In this document: positions 25,317 through 33,845 of the stretch, in pieces
How the letters are laid out: every line of letters begins with the position of its first letter
How positions within the stretch are numbered: the stretch's first letter is position 1
NCBI GenBank assembly: GCA_018396675.1
Contig: JAGTQX010000012.1
Span: forward strand, 120,859 to 184,858
Reading direction: 5' to 3'
Length of the DNA stretch: 64,000 bases
From: Candidatus Bathyarchaeota archaeon
GTDB taxonomy: Archaea > Thermoproteota > Bathyarchaeia > Bathyarchaeales > Bathycorpusculaceae
Made by a program: the position numbers and the translations under genes
The notes under the pieces: model-generated
What the model saw: the letters and a program-made list of their open reading frames with translations, nothing else
The model's database searches: none
Told to the model about the DNA's origin: nothing

Positions 25317-26051
25317 ATGAATAGAAATGTGAAACTTTCAACGCTAGAAATAGCCTTAACCGCTTGTTTTTCGGCACTTTACGCTGTTTTTTGCCTCTTC
25401 CCAATTTTCCAAATAGTTGGTTTCGCCGGAAGAGCTATAACAATGGCTGCGGTGATCGCCCCAGTAATCGGCATAGTTTTGGGGCCGCATATTGGAGTTT
25501 TATCGACGGCTATAGGTGGGCTTGTAGGTTTGTCCCTTGGACATTTCTCGCCAATAAGCCTAACAGCAGGCGTTGTAACGGCTTTTTTCGCTGGCGCTCT
25601 CCGACTTGGTAAACGAAGCCTATGCGCTTTTACATATTTCGCTTTGCTTTTCACCTTCGGATTTTATCCTTTTATAGGGCCTTTGTGGCTTTATCCTCAA
25701 CTAATGTGGTTCCAAGCTCTAGGTTTCATAATTTTAATTTCTCCACTGCAATCTTTTGCAGTTAAAAATCTGAATAACCGCACAGACAACAGTAAGGCGT
25801 TTTTTGGATTTTTTACAACATGCTTGGTTTCAAGTCTAGCCGGCCAAATTGCGGGTTCTTTAACCAGCGAAGTGCTAACTTGGCCAGTGTTCCTTGCGGA
25901 CGTTAACGCTTGGAGAGGAATTTGGCAATTAACCGTCTGGCTGTATCCTGTTGAAAGAGTAATAATTGCGTTTGCAGCGGCTCTAGTCAGCTTGGCGCTT
26001 CAGAAAGCTTTAAGGGCAGTTAATCTAAAGGAGAAAGCTTTCGGCTGTTAG
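25317..26051 (+). CDS. ECF transporter S-component-like membrane protein
   Basis: A 244-residue integral membrane protein with about six hydrophobic segments. The pattern of an N-terminal TALxxALYAV-like helix, VLGPHIGVLSTAIGGLVG and HFSPISLTAGVVTAFFAGAL resembles substrate-binding S components of energy-coupling-factor transporters. The ligand cannot be read. GGAAGAGG precedes the ATG. The 164-base divergent gap upstream (25153-25316) is AT-rich with a TATA-like AAATAAATATC at about 25252-25262; I see no known riboswitch there. Confidence 0.6.
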   Translation: MNRNVKLSTLEIALTACFSALYAVFCLFPIFQIVGFAGRAITMAAVIAPVIGIVLGPHIGVLSTAIGGLVGLSLGHFSPISLTAGVVTAFFAGALRLGKRSLCAFTYFALLFTFGFYPFIGPLWLYPQLMWFQALGFIILISPLQSFAVKNLNNRTDNSKAFFGFFTTCLVSSLAGQIAGSLTSEVLTWPVFLADVNAWRGIWQLTVWLYPVERVIIAFAAALVSLALQKALRAVNLKEKAFGC

Positions 26052-26052
26052 T

Positions 26053-26826
26053 TTACGGTTTTTCCCTTTTTTCTACTAGAGAATTCATGAAAATGCATTC
26101 TTCACTGGATATTTTCATTTCTTCTGGCCCGTATGCTTCTTCAGTAAATTCAACCTGAGCGTTTTTTATTAGCACCGCTGGAGTTTTTTCGGCAGATTCA
26201 CCCATCATAAAGTGTGCTGCCGATGCCAAATCATCCGCGATTGCGTGAAGCGTTATATTCATAGTTTTCTTGTAAATGTCCTTTTTGCCTCTGTAATCTT
26301 TTATTGGTTTGAAGCCGGCAGAAGCCAAAGCTAAACCTGTAGTGCCTAGTCTTAACGGTCTTAAGCTACTATCAACTATTAGGACTGCAACTTTTTTACC
26401 TGTCTTCTTTTTTATTTCACTCCGTATGATTCTCGCCGATTTTTTAGGGTTACCCGGCCATAAAGTTACAGAGTTTTCCGGAGTGTTTTTGTTGTCTATT
26501 CCCGCGTTTGGGACAAGAACACCGTTTTTAATCGTTAAAACAGCTTTTTCGACGCCGCCGTGGATTTCGTCTGCTTCCCGCAAAATTAGCTCAGCCAATT
26601 GCGGTTTAATGGAGAAACGACGTGCAAGTTTCTCTGCTTCACTGGAGGGCTTAACATTGTTCAAGTTTACTGTACGGCCTTCGACGCAGGCTACAACTTT
26701 CGACGCAAAAGCAAGTATGTCTCCGTCTTCTAAACACAGTTTTTGCTTTTTTATCGCTTGAAGAACTTTGTCAACAATGTTATCACCGGTTTTTATGACT
26801 CTTGTTTTTATGGCGTAAAGTTTCAT
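26053..26826 (-). CDS. cofE: Coenzyme F420-0:L-glutamate ligase (CofE)
   Basis: Adds L-glutamate residues to F420-0 using GTP. The 257-residue product from ATG 26826 (MKLYAIK) has GDILAFASKVVACVEGR near residue 37, EADEIHGG near 83, VLVPNAGIDNKN near 100, WPGNPKKSARIIR near 117 and DSSLRPLRLGTTGLALA near 145, all CofE features. It is last in a gckA-moaD-cofE unit; the moaD stop is 4 bases upstream. A second, divergent homologue is at 58862-59710. Confidence 0.9.
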   Translation of the reverse strand: MKLYAIKTRVIKTGDNIVDKVLQAIKKQKLCLEDGDILAFASKVVACVEGRTVNLNNVKPSSEAEKLARRFSIKPQLAELILREADEIHGGVEKAVLTIKNGVLVPNAGIDNKNTPENSVTLWPGNPKKSARIIRSEIKKKTGKKVAVLIVDSSLRPLRLGTTGLALASAGFKPIKDYRGKKDIYKKTMNITLHAIADDLASAAHFMMGESAEKTPAVLIKNAQVEFTEEAYGPEEMKISSEECIFMNSLVEKREKP

Positions 26827-26830
26827 CAGA

Positions 26831-27115
26831 TTACCCACCGTGTGAAACTGGAACAAAAACTACTTCGTCTCCGTCTCTTAACATGGTTTCTAAACCTTTC
26901 AAGACGCTGATTTCCTTCCCGTTGACAAGTATAAGCGTGTTTGGTCTCAGTTCTCCCTGTTCAAAATCTATTAAAGCCTTCTCCAACATAGGAAAATCTT
27001 TGGTTAACTTTTTTATGACCTGTGTCAATACCGTTTCTTTATCAAGTTTCAGTGTGATTTTGCTTTTACCCGAAATTCCGCGGAGACTGCCAACAAATCT
27101 TACAGTCAAATTCAT
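26831..27115 (-). CDS. MoaD/ThiS-like ubiquitin-fold protein (SAMP type)
   Basis: A 94-residue beta-grasp protein ending in Gly-Gly (VSHGG), with LIDFEQGELRPNTLILVNGKEI and a DGDEVVFVPVSHGG tail. Such proteins either donate sulfur for molybdopterin synthesis or are conjugated to proteins as small archaeal modifiers. It sits between gckA (23 bases) and cofE, not with other moa genes. MoaE is at the left edge of the window. Either role is possible. Confidence 0.85.
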   Translation of the reverse strand: MNLTVRFVGSLRGISGKSKITLKLDKETVLTQVIKKLTKDFPMLEKALIDFEQGELRPNTLILVNGKEISVLKGLETMLRDGDEVVFVPVSHGG

Positions 27116-27138
27116 TCATCTTAACCTCTGCTTGCGCT

Positions 27139-28512
27139 TCATAAGACTACAATTACAGAAACGTCATTAACATTTGTGCCAGTGGAACCTGTAAAAATCA
27201 AATCGTCCAGTTTTAAAAAGAAATTATACGAGTTGTTGTCAGCTAGGAAATCTTCAGCTTTTAACCCCATGGCTTCCGCTCTAGTCAAAGTTTTTCCGTC
27301 AACTATTGCTCCCGCAGCGTCCGTTGGGCCGTCTATGCCGTCAGTGCTCATTGAAGCTATAACCACGCCGTCTAGACTGCCAATTTTCAACGCAGATGCG
27401 AGAGCCATTTCCTGGTTTCTTCCCCCCAAACCTTTGCCAACAACCGTTACTGTTGTCTCACCACCAAGCACTATTCCTGCAGGTTTCCGAACGGGATTTC
27501 CAGACGCGATAATTTCGCGTGCTATTGAAGAAAGCGCCGTTCCAATGTGTCGGGCTTCTCCCTCAAGAAGTGAAGTTAACAAAAGCGTGTTTAATCCTTC
27601 CGATTTAAGAGCTCTGCATGCTGCGATGCTTGAGGCTCTGTTGTTTCCAATAATGACATTAAAAACTTTTTGAAAAGCTTCGTCATTTGCCTTCGGCGTC
27701 TCTGGAACGCGTCCCTGCTCGCCTAACGTTAAAACCTTTTTAACTGATTCTGGAGCATTTTTCCATAAACCATATTTCCGCAAGACTCTTATTGCGTCGC
27801 TAAAAGTCGTCGAATCTGGAACTGTCGGACCAGAGGCAATAAAGTCCAGCGGATCGCCTAAAACATCAGACAAAATGAGGTTAACAATTGTTGCTGGATA
27901 AGCTTTTTTCGCGAGCCAGCCGCCCTTAAACTGTGAAATATGTTTTCGAACAGTGTTTATCTCATTTATCGTCGCTCCACACTTGAGCATTTCCTCAGTT
28001 ATTTTCCTCTTATCAACCATTGTAATGTTTTCTCTGGGCAGTGGCATTAGGCTGGAGCCACCTCCAGAGATCAAACATATTATTAAATCATGTTCACTTG
28101 CTTTTTCGGCTATCTCAAGCATTTGTTTTGTTCCTTCAACCCCCGACTCATCTGGAATCGGGTGGCTTGCCCAATGAAGCTTAACTGTGCGAGTGGAGTG
28201 TTTCACGCCTTTTGGAACGTTTACTATGCCCGCTGTGATTTTGTCTCCTAAAATTGACTCTATGGCTTCAGCCATCGAACCGCTTGCCTTTCCGCCGCCA
28301 ATAACATATATATTTTTGAACTTTTTTAAGTCAAAAATGTAGCCTTCGACTTCAAGAATAGAACCTTTAAGCGAAACTTTTGATTCGATTGCCGCTTTTG
28401 GATCTGCAGCTTCAACGGCGACTTCCAAACTTTTTAAGGCTATTTTTCTCGCTTTTCTGTCAATTTCTGTAGTGCCATTTTGGATAAGTTGCTTTTTGTT
28501 CTTAATCTCCAC
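27139..28512 (-). CDS. gck: Glycerate 2-kinase (GckA/MOFRL family)
   Basis: Phosphorylates D-glycerate to 2-phosphoglycerate. The 457-residue protein has the DUF4147 domain (YVIGGGKASGSMAEAIE near residue 90, CLISGGGSSLMPLP near 165, GGETTVTVVGKGLGGRNQEMAL near 365) and the MOFRL C-terminus (STDGIDGPTDAAGAI near 400). GTG start at 28512. It is divergent from the glyoxylate/hydroxypyruvate reductase gene, its likely pathway partner. Confidence 0.93.
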   Translation of the reverse strand: MEIKNKKQLIQNGTTEIDRKARKIALKSLEVAVEAADPKAAIESKVSLKGSILEVEGYIFDLKKFKNIYVIGGGKASGSMAEAIESILGDKITAGIVNVPKGVKHSTRTVKLHWASHPIPDESGVEGTKQMLEIAEKASEHDLIICLISGGGSSLMPLPRENITMVDKRKITEEMLKCGATINEINTVRKHISQFKGGWLAKKAYPATIVNLILSDVLGDPLDFIASGPTVPDSTTFSDAIRVLRKYGLWKNAPESVKKVLTLGEQGRVPETPKANDEAFQKVFNVIIGNNRASSIAACRALKSEGLNTLLLTSLLEGEARHIGTALSSIAREIIASGNPVRKPAGIVLGGETTVTVVGKGLGGRNQEMALASALKIGSLDGVVIASMSTDGIDGPTDAAGAIVDGKTLTRAEAMGLKAEDFLADNNSYNFFLKLDDLIFTGSTGTNVNDVSVIVVL

Positions 28513-28609
28513 GGTTCAAGCACCATCATAAATTCTGAAGGAAGAGAATAGTAAATGTAATAAGTTTAACGTTAATAAAGTGTTTCGCAATGTCCTTTAG
28601 GTGAGATGT

Positions 28610-29617
28610 ATGGCTAAACCAAAAGTTTACGTAACTCGAGAACTTCCCGAAAGAGGAATGAAAATAATCAGAGAACGTTTCGAAATGGAAGTTTGGCCGG
28701 AATACAGTCCTCCGCCTAAAGAATTGATAATAAAGAAAGCAATGGACGTTGACGCTTTAGCCACGCTTCTTTCTGACAAGATAGATGCTGAAGTTTTTGA
28801 TGCTGCACCGAAATTGAAAATTATCGCGCAGATGGCTGTAGGCTTTGACAATATAGACGTGAAAGAGGCGACAAAAAGAGGCATATACGTGACGAATACA
28901 CCGGGAGTTTTAACGGAAACAACGGCGGATTTCGCTTGGGCTTTGCTGATGGCTGTTGCAAGACGCGTCGTCGAAGCAGACAAATACGTGCGCACTGGAC
29001 AATGGAAAGTTGGCTGGCACCCAAGCATGTTCCTCGGCAGGGACGTTTACGGCGCAACAATTGGCATTGTTGGAGCTGGCAGAATAGGAATAGCCGTCGC
29101 AAGAAGAGCAAAGGGCTTTAACATGAAAATCCTTTACTACGACGTTGTGCCAATGCCGCCTGAAATAGAAAAAGAACTTGGCGCCAAACGTGTAGACTTG
29201 GAAACCATTTTCAAAGAATCCGACTTTGTAAGCATTCACGTGCCACTAATGAAAGAGACATATCACTTGGTAAACGAAGAAAAGCTAAAACTGATGAAAA
29301 AGACCGCCTACCTAATCAACAACGCAAGAGGCCCAGTTGTAGATGAAAAAGCGCTTTACAGAGCCTTAAAGGAAGGGTGGATTGCAGGTGCAGGGCTAGA
29401 TGTTTTTGAACAGGAACCAACGCCTGTGGATAACCCACTGCTGAAACTTGAAAACGTCGTCGTTGCACCACATATTTCAAGCGCTAGCCATGAAACACGT
29501 TCAAGAATGGCTGAAATGGTAGCTGAAAATCTAGTCGCCTTCTTCGAAGGCAAACAACCGCCGAACCTTGTGAACCCAGAAGTCTTGAAAGTGCGTCCAC
29601 TATCTAAACTCTTTTAA
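28610..29617 (+). CDS. gyaR: Glyoxylate/hydroxypyruvate reductase (D-2-hydroxyacid dehydrogenase)
   Basis: A 335-residue D-isomer 2-hydroxyacid dehydrogenase. NAD-binding [19 protein letters not shown] is near residue 147, and the catalytic Arg ([10 protein letters not shown]), Glu (GLDVFEQEP) and His (VAPHISSAS) are present. It is closest by eye to archaeal GyaR, which makes glycolate or D-glycerate. ATG 28610 is preceded by TTAGGTGAG; a GTG at 28601 lies inside that site. Opposite gckA, so glycerate formation and phosphorylation are adjacent. Confidence 0.9.
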   Translation: MAKPKVYVTRELPERGMKIIRERFEMEVWPEYSPPPKELIIKKAMDVDALATLLSDKIDAEVFDAAPKLKIIAQMAVGFDNIDVKEATKRGIYVTNTPGVLTETTADFAWALLMAVARRVVEADKYVRTGQWKVGWHPSMFLGRDVYGATIGIVGAGRIGIAVARRAKGFNMKILYYDVVPMPPEIEKELGAKRVDLETIFKESDFVSIHVPLMKETYHLVNEEKLKLMKKTAYLINNARGPVVDEKALYRALKEGWIAGAGLDVFEQEPTPVDNPLLKLENVVVAPHISSASHETRSRMAEMVAENLVAFFEGKQPPNLVNPEVLKVRPLSKLF

Positions 29618-29698
29618 ACATCAACATCTCGTTTCGTAGAGTGTAATAGTTAAATACTGCAGATTGATAACTTCACTTTCCAAAGTCAGGCGGTTGTT

Positions 29699-30877
29699 AT
29701 GGTTTCCATAATTGCAGATAGAATGTCGGTTCTTGGCACTGAAACAGCCTTCGAAGTGCTTGCTCGGGCAAGAGCTCTTGAAAAACAGGGAAGAGATGTG
29801 GTCCATTTAGAGATAGGTGAACCAGACTTTGACACACCGAAAAACATCAAGGAAGCAGCCGTAAAGGCAATTTATAATGGTTATACACATTACGTTCCAG
29901 CAGCTGGCATTCCTGAACTGCGTGAGGCAATAGCCGAACACATTTCAGAAACCAGAAAAATCCCTGTAGATCCCGACGAAGTTGTTGTGACTCCTGGTGC
30001 AAAACCGATAATGTTTTTTGCTATACTTGCATGCGTAAATCCTGGCGAGGAAGTTCTCTATCCGAATCCGGGCTTCCCAATATATGAGTCAATGATAAAT
30101 TTTGTCGGAGCCAAACCAGTGCCAATACCGCTCAAAGAAGAGAACGATTTTAGGCTTGATCATGAATACGTGAAAAAGAAGATAACCAAAAAGACCAAAA
30201 TGATTATCTTAAACTCTCCTGAAAATCCGACAGGCGGAGTCTTAACCAAGGAGGATTTGAAAGTTATAGCTGACTGCATCGCAGACAGAGATGATGTTCT
30301 AGTGCTTTCTGACGAAATTTACAGCCGAATACTTTACGAAGGTAAACATGAAAGCATCGCTTCGCTCCCCGGAATGAAAGAGAAAACCCTAATACTTGAC
30401 GGCTTTTCGAAAACTTACGCGATGACTGGATGGAGACTTGGCTACGGCGTAGTTCGAAAAGATCTAGCCCAAAAAATTACACAGCTGATGGTTAACTCGA
30501 ACTCGTGTACATGTGCCTTCATACAAGTTGCAGGTGTTGAAGCTTTAAAAGGCCCGCAAGATTCTGTAGACAAAATGGTTGCGGAATTCAAGAAACGCCG
30601 AGAGGTAATAGTTTCCGGGTTAAACAACATTAAAGGCATAACATGCAAAAAACCTAAAGGCGCTTTCTACGTGTTTCCAAATATAAGAAGTGTTGGAATG
30701 AGTTCCAAAGAGTTTTCCGATTACCTACTCAACGAGGCTGGTGTGGCGGTTCTGCCAGGGACATCCTTCGGAGAGTACGGCGAGGGACACTTGCGCATAT
30801 CTTTCGCAAACTCTGTTGAAAATATTAAGAAAGCCTTGGACAGGATAAACGAAGCTGTTAAAAAATTGAAAAAATAG
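29699..30877 (+). CDS. Class I/II PLP-dependent aminotransferase
   Basis: A 392-residue fold-type I aminotransferase. It has HLEIGEPDFDTP near residue 39, YVPAAGIPELREAI near 62, NSPENPTGG near 175, SDEIYSRILYEG near 210 and the PLP lysine in DGFSKTYAMTGWRLGY near 242. Family members act on aspartate, alanine, glyoxylate or aromatic amino acids; the substrate is not readable. Location after gyaR suggests supply of a 2-oxoacid such as hydroxypyruvate or glyoxylate, which is inference. Confidence 0.88.
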   Translation: MVSIIADRMSVLGTETAFEVLARARALEKQGRDVVHLEIGEPDFDTPKNIKEAAVKAIYNGYTHYVPAAGIPELREAIAEHISETRKIPVDPDEVVVTPGAKPIMFFAILACVNPGEEVLYPNPGFPIYESMINFVGAKPVPIPLKEENDFRLDHEYVKKKITKKTKMIILNSPENPTGGVLTKEDLKVIADCIADRDDVLVLSDEIYSRILYEGKHESIASLPGMKEKTLILDGFSKTYAMTGWRLGYGVVRKDLAQKITQLMVNSNSCTCAFIQVAGVEALKGPQDSVDKMVAEFKKRREVIVSGLNNIKGITCKKPKGAFYVFPNIRSVGMSSKEFSDYLLNEAGVAVLPGTSFGEYGEGHLRISFANSVENIKKALDRINEAVKKLKK

Positions 30878-30886
30878 TGTTTTCGT

Positions 30887-31261
30887 TTATTCCTCCACTT
30901 TTTCTCCAATCACTGCTTCAACTATTTCGGAAGCCAATTGAATTAGGCTGTCTGCCTGCTTCATCGCTTTTTCTTCGTTAACTTCCTCCAACTGCGCTAA
31001 CTGTTGCAGCATTTCCTCGATTTCCACAAGGCATTTTAGGATAGGGTCGTTTCCCGCTTGCGGTTTTTCTATGTTTTCTCTCACAACGTTCTCTATAAAA
31101 GCTGGTTCACCTAGGCTGTAATATATTGCGTTTCTTGCCTTCCTTATTGCCTCTAATATGAGGCTTGGAGCCATGTAAGGCATTTTCCTAGCAGCTTCCA
31201 ATTCCGCTTTGGCTTCTCGTAGATAACGCAACGCCCATCCGCGCCTATAAGGGTCAATCAT
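30887..31261 (-). CDS. Small helical protein, HEPN-like
   Basis: A 124-residue all-helical protein. The N-terminal YLREAKAELEAARKM...ILEAIRKARNAIYYSLG resembles HEPN helices, and the C-terminus is acidic coiled coil. The Rx4-6H motif of HEPN ribonucleases is absent, so a nuclease toxin is unlikely. It lies 47 bases downstream of the eS17 gene on the same strand. Function unknown. Confidence 0.6.
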   Translation of the reverse strand: MIDPYRRGWALRYLREAKAELEAARKMPYMAPSLILEAIRKARNAIYYSLGEPAFIENVVRENIEKPQAGNDPILKCLVEIEEMLQQLAQLEEVNEEKAMKQADSLIQLASEIVEAVIGEKVEE

Positions 31262-31308
31262 TGTCTAGAACCTCTTTGTGCCCCTTTAATGATAAAGAGT
31301 CTAATAAG

Positions 31309-31542
31309 TTACTCGCCATTGCTCTCTTCCGCCGAGTCTCCACTGGGATTTGACATTTCAACTCCAGAGTATGCATGCGTTATGTAGCCGGCAATTTGGT
31401 TTCGCACTTTAGGCGTCGCGCCTTGCACGAGCATGTTGACTATGCGTTTGTTCTCTTCAAAATTGTTGGAAAACCTGTTGGGAAAACGTCTAATAAGTTC
31501 TTTAGCTACGCGTTTAATGTGTTCTGTTCGGACATTTCCCAA
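31309..31542 (-). CDS. rps17e: 30S ribosomal protein eS17
   Basis: A 77-residue protein with MGNVRTEHIKRVAKELI, FSNNFEENKRIV and KVRNQIAGYITHA, diagnostic of eS17, plus an acidic tail. The start is TTG 31542, with GGGGGAC about 10 bases upstream. The 165-base region upstream (31543-31707) contains no gene I can support; a 37-codon frame there, in another phase, overlaps the eS17 start. Confidence 0.93.
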   Translation of the reverse strand: MGNVRTEHIKRVAKELIRRFPNRFSNNFEENKRIVNMLVQGATPKVRNQIAGYITHAYSGVEMSNPSGDSAEESNGE

Positions 31543-31707
31543 ATTTTAACGTCCCCCGAACTAATTTTGAATTTGTCATGTTTGAGCATCATCGTTAACT
31601 GTGTAAGTGAACAACTCATAAAACAACAAACCTAATTTAACTTTACGCGTCTCCTCTTCTAAAACAAAGAAATATCCATACACGTCAATTTGACACGGTG
31701 GCAAAAT

Positions 31708-32493
31708 TCAAACTTTTACCCCGAAAAACGCTTCGAAGTTTCTGCATATTTGCTCTGCAACAACGGAAACATCAATATTTTTAACTTCCGCCACCGCATT
31801 AACAACCGTTGGGAGAAAAGCCGGAGTCGTCATCTTGCCATTAAACGGCCCTTTAAAATAGCGTACTGGCCCATCAGTCTCTGTTAAAAGATTGGTTATA
31901 GGCACTTTTCTAATGACTTCGCGTATACCGTTCGAATATGCTGATGGTGGTCCCTCACTTATATAATAGCCATGTTCAACAGCCTTTGATAACGCGCTTA
32001 TCGGGTTGCTGAACCAATGCAACAGAACCCTTCTAAGAGAATACGAAGGAAGCATTTCAACTATTCGCGCTGTTGTTCCCCGTGAATGAATTATGACTGG
32101 CAAGTCTAGTTTTTCGGCTAAATGCAGCATTTCGTCAAAAACGGACATCTGCTTGTCCCATATCTTTTCGTATTTGTAGTCTAAGCCAACTTCGCCGATG
32201 GCTACTACAGCTTTGTTCTGTTTGTGTTTAAGAATCAACTCTGTTGTCTGCTGTAGTTCTTCATCTGTTAACGTGTTCACGTTCCATGGATGAATTCCCA
32301 GAGCCGCATAAACCAGCCCAGCGTGGTGTTCAGCCAGCTCTAAACTTTTGATGCTTGTTTTAAGGTTCATTGAGTTGGAAACCAAAGCCACAACATTAGA
32401 TTTTTTTGCGTCTAAAACGATATCTTCGATTTTTCCTTCATATTCTTCGTCTGAAAGGTGCACATGGGCGTCAACAAACTTTAGGGCAGTCAT
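31708..32493 (-). CDS. tatD: TatD-family metal-dependent hydrolase
   Basis: A 261-residue TIM-barrel hydrolase of the TatD (3'-5' exonuclease/deoxyribonuclease) family. FVDAHVHL near residue 6, ALGIHPWN near 64, AIGEVGLDY near 95, VIIHSRG near 130, LLHWFS near 152 and LLTETDGP near 200 supply the metal ligands. ATG 32493 is preferred because AAAGTGA lies 4-5 bases before it; ATG 32511 is possible. Confidence 0.9.
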   Translation of the reverse strand: MTALKFVDAHVHLSDEEYEGKIEDIVLDAKKSNVVALVSNSMNLKTSIKSLELAEHHAGLVYAALGIHPWNVNTLTDEELQQTTELILKHKQNKAVVAIGEVGLDYKYEKIWDKQMSVFDEMLHLAEKLDLPVIIHSRGTTARIVEMLPSYSLRRVLLHWFSNPISALSKAVEHGYYISEGPPSAYSNGIREVIRKVPITNLLTETDGPVRYFKGPFNGKMTTPAFLPTVVNAVAEVKNIDVSVVAEQICRNFEAFFGVKV

Positions 32494-32548
32494 TTTTTTC
32501 ACTTTGAGCATAAACTTACAAGCCTTGAATCTTTTATAATTTCCTCTA

Positions 32549-32567
32549 TAAACTAGACATTAGTTTA
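32549..32567. promoter_or_regulatory. Inverted repeat between tatD and histone genes
   Basis: A perfect 7+5+7 repeat TAAACTA-GACAT-TAGTTTA in the 154-base divergent region. On the histone side a TATA-like TTAAATATTGC lies at about 32604-32614, so the repeat is some 35 bases upstream of it. It could bind a dimeric regulator. Other AGTTTA repeats occur at 11968 and 39483. Confidence 0.4.
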
Positions 32568-32647
32568 GATGTCGAATTTTGGAAGATAAAATGCAATAAA
32601 CGTTAAATATTGCTTCAAATACAAAAAGAAGCTACGGAGGAGTCTTT

Positions 32648-32869
32648 ATGGCAGATTTAGAGTTGGCAATTGCTCCCATGCATAGGTTATGTAAAAAAGC
32701 TGGGGCTGACCGTGTTAGTGAAGCGGCTGCAAAAGAGCTGGCTAAGGCGTTGGAAGAAATAGGTATAAAAATAGCGAAAGAAGCTCTAGACTTCGCGATG
32801 CACACTGGAAGGAAAACGATAAAAGCTGAAGATATTGAAATCGCCGCAAGAAAAGTTATGAGCCGATAA
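32648..32869 (+). CDS. Archaeal histone (HFoB family)
   Basis: A 73-residue histone fold: ELAIAPMHRLCKKAGADRVSE, then KELAKALEEIGIKIAKEALDFAMHTGRKTIKAEDIEIAARKVM. No N- or C-terminal tail. It should dimerise and wrap DNA as in other histone-containing archaea. GGAGGAG precedes the ATG. The Cys near residue 16 is unusual but not disruptive. Confidence 0.95.
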   Translation: MADLELAIAPMHRLCKKAGADRVSEAAAKELAKALEEIGIKIAKEALDFAMHTGRKTIKAEDIEIAARKVMSR

Positions 32870-32987
32870 AAACCAGTTTACGTTCCCTTTCTTTCTTTTC
32901 AATTAACCACCTTTTAAGGTCCAGTAACAAATATAAGAGGCGAAAACAAGCAAATATCCTTGCAGAAAAATCCGGAGATGCCTAGTT

Positions 32988-33308
32988 ATGGGTGGAAAAA
33001 AGAAGCTCAGCCTAAAACAGATGGAACGTATGCAAGCAAAGAAAGACGAGGAAGAGAAAAAGAAGAAGGATAAGGGTGGAGCAGCTAGAGAAAAAAAGGC
33101 GGCTGGAATAATTGCTCCAGACATTAAAGGTGGAAAAATGGTTGAGGAATTAAAGAAAATGCGTGTTTTAACGCCTTATGCAGTAGCATCGCGCTTTAAC
33201 ATAAGAATAAGCGCGGCGAAGGACCTTCTTGAACAACTTGAAAATGATGGCTTAGTCCAACTGGTCTCTGGGAGTCACGATATTAAAATCTACAAAGCCG
33301 TAGACTAG
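32988..33308 (+). CDS. rps25e: 30S ribosomal protein eS25
   Basis: A 106-residue protein with a long lysine-rich N-terminus (KKKLSLKQMERMQAKKDEE) and a C-terminal winged helix (VLTPYAVASRFNIRISAAKDLLEQLENDGLVQLV). eS25 is found in TACK and eukaryotes and is missing from most euryarchaea, which supports the lineage call. A hypothetical gene follows 57 bases on. Confidence 0.93.
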   Translation: MGGKKKLSLKQMERMQAKKDEEEKKKKDKGGAAREKKAAGIIAPDIKGGKMVEELKKMRVLTPYAVASRFNIRISAAKDLLEQLENDGLVQLVSGSHDIKIYKAVD

Positions 33309-33345
33309 ATTCGGCAAAGTCTTAGCGTTTACGCTTAAGGTTTAA

Positions 33346-33363
33346 CCACCGTAGCGGGTGGAG
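33346..33363 (+). promoter_or_regulatory. Hairpin covering the ribosome-binding site of the next gene
   Basis: CCACC (33346-33350) pairs with GGTGG (33357-33361), and GGTGGAG is the likely ribosome-binding site for the TTG at 33366. The stem would hide it. Five base pairs only, so possibly chance. Confidence 0.35.
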
Positions 33364-33365
33364 AC

Positions 33366-33845
33366 TTGTTGGCGTACCCTAAAAGAGTGTACACTACGGA
33401 AGAGGTAAAAGAAGCGGAAAAACTTGTTAGGGAAGGTTATAAACATCGTTTGATCGTCAAAGGGAAACCTGCCTTTAAGAATAAAGTTAAAACCGCGTTG
33501 AAGTTTGTTAAAACGGCAGGTTACTATGACTTTTTGAGGACGTATATTAGAAGCATTATCGAGATTGACGGTTTCACTCAACTTCGTGAGGCTGAAGCTT
33601 CTATATGGGCAAATGAATATGCGGTGGCGAATCCGGTTGATGCGGCAAGCCTATTTGTGCAAAAAGCGAATCACATGAAGGAGTATCTGGAAGGAAAACT
33701 TTACTATGGCGGAGAAGCCGAAAAACGTTCTGTGGAAAAGCGCATAGAATTTCTAAAAACGTTAAAAAGGAAAAGCAGGAAAAGCGAAGTCAAAGAGGAA
33801 TGTGAAAGACTTCTAAGAAGCTGGAGCGAAAGCGTCTTTCTATAA
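33366..33845 (+). CDS. Conserved-looking hypothetical protein, basic and helical
   Basis: A 159-residue protein I do not recognise. It is basic, predicted mostly helical, and has no membrane segment. Notable blocks are VREGYKHRLIVKGKPAFKNKV near residue 20, KTAGYYDFLRTYIRSIIEIDG near 50 and EASIWANEYAVANPVDAASLF near 75. Start TTG 33366 with GGTGGAG 3 bases upstream (a second TTG follows at once). Placement right after eS25 hints at a translation or RNA-related role; that is inference. Its 3' end overlaps the convergent next gene by 6 bases. Confidence 0.7.
   Translation: MLAYPKRVYTTEEVKEAEKLVREGYKHRLIVKGKPAFKNKVKTALKFVKTAGYYDFLRTYIRSIIEIDGFTQLREAEASIWANEYAVANPVDAASLFVQKANHMKEYLEGKLYYGGEAEKRSVEKRIEFLKTLKRKSRKSEVKEECERLLRSWSESVFL

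Noticed and set aside
31543-31707. A 37-codon frame upstream of eS17 (MSCSLTQLTM...)
   Set aside because: It lacks a ribosome-binding site, is out of phase with eS17 and overlaps its start; too short to support.
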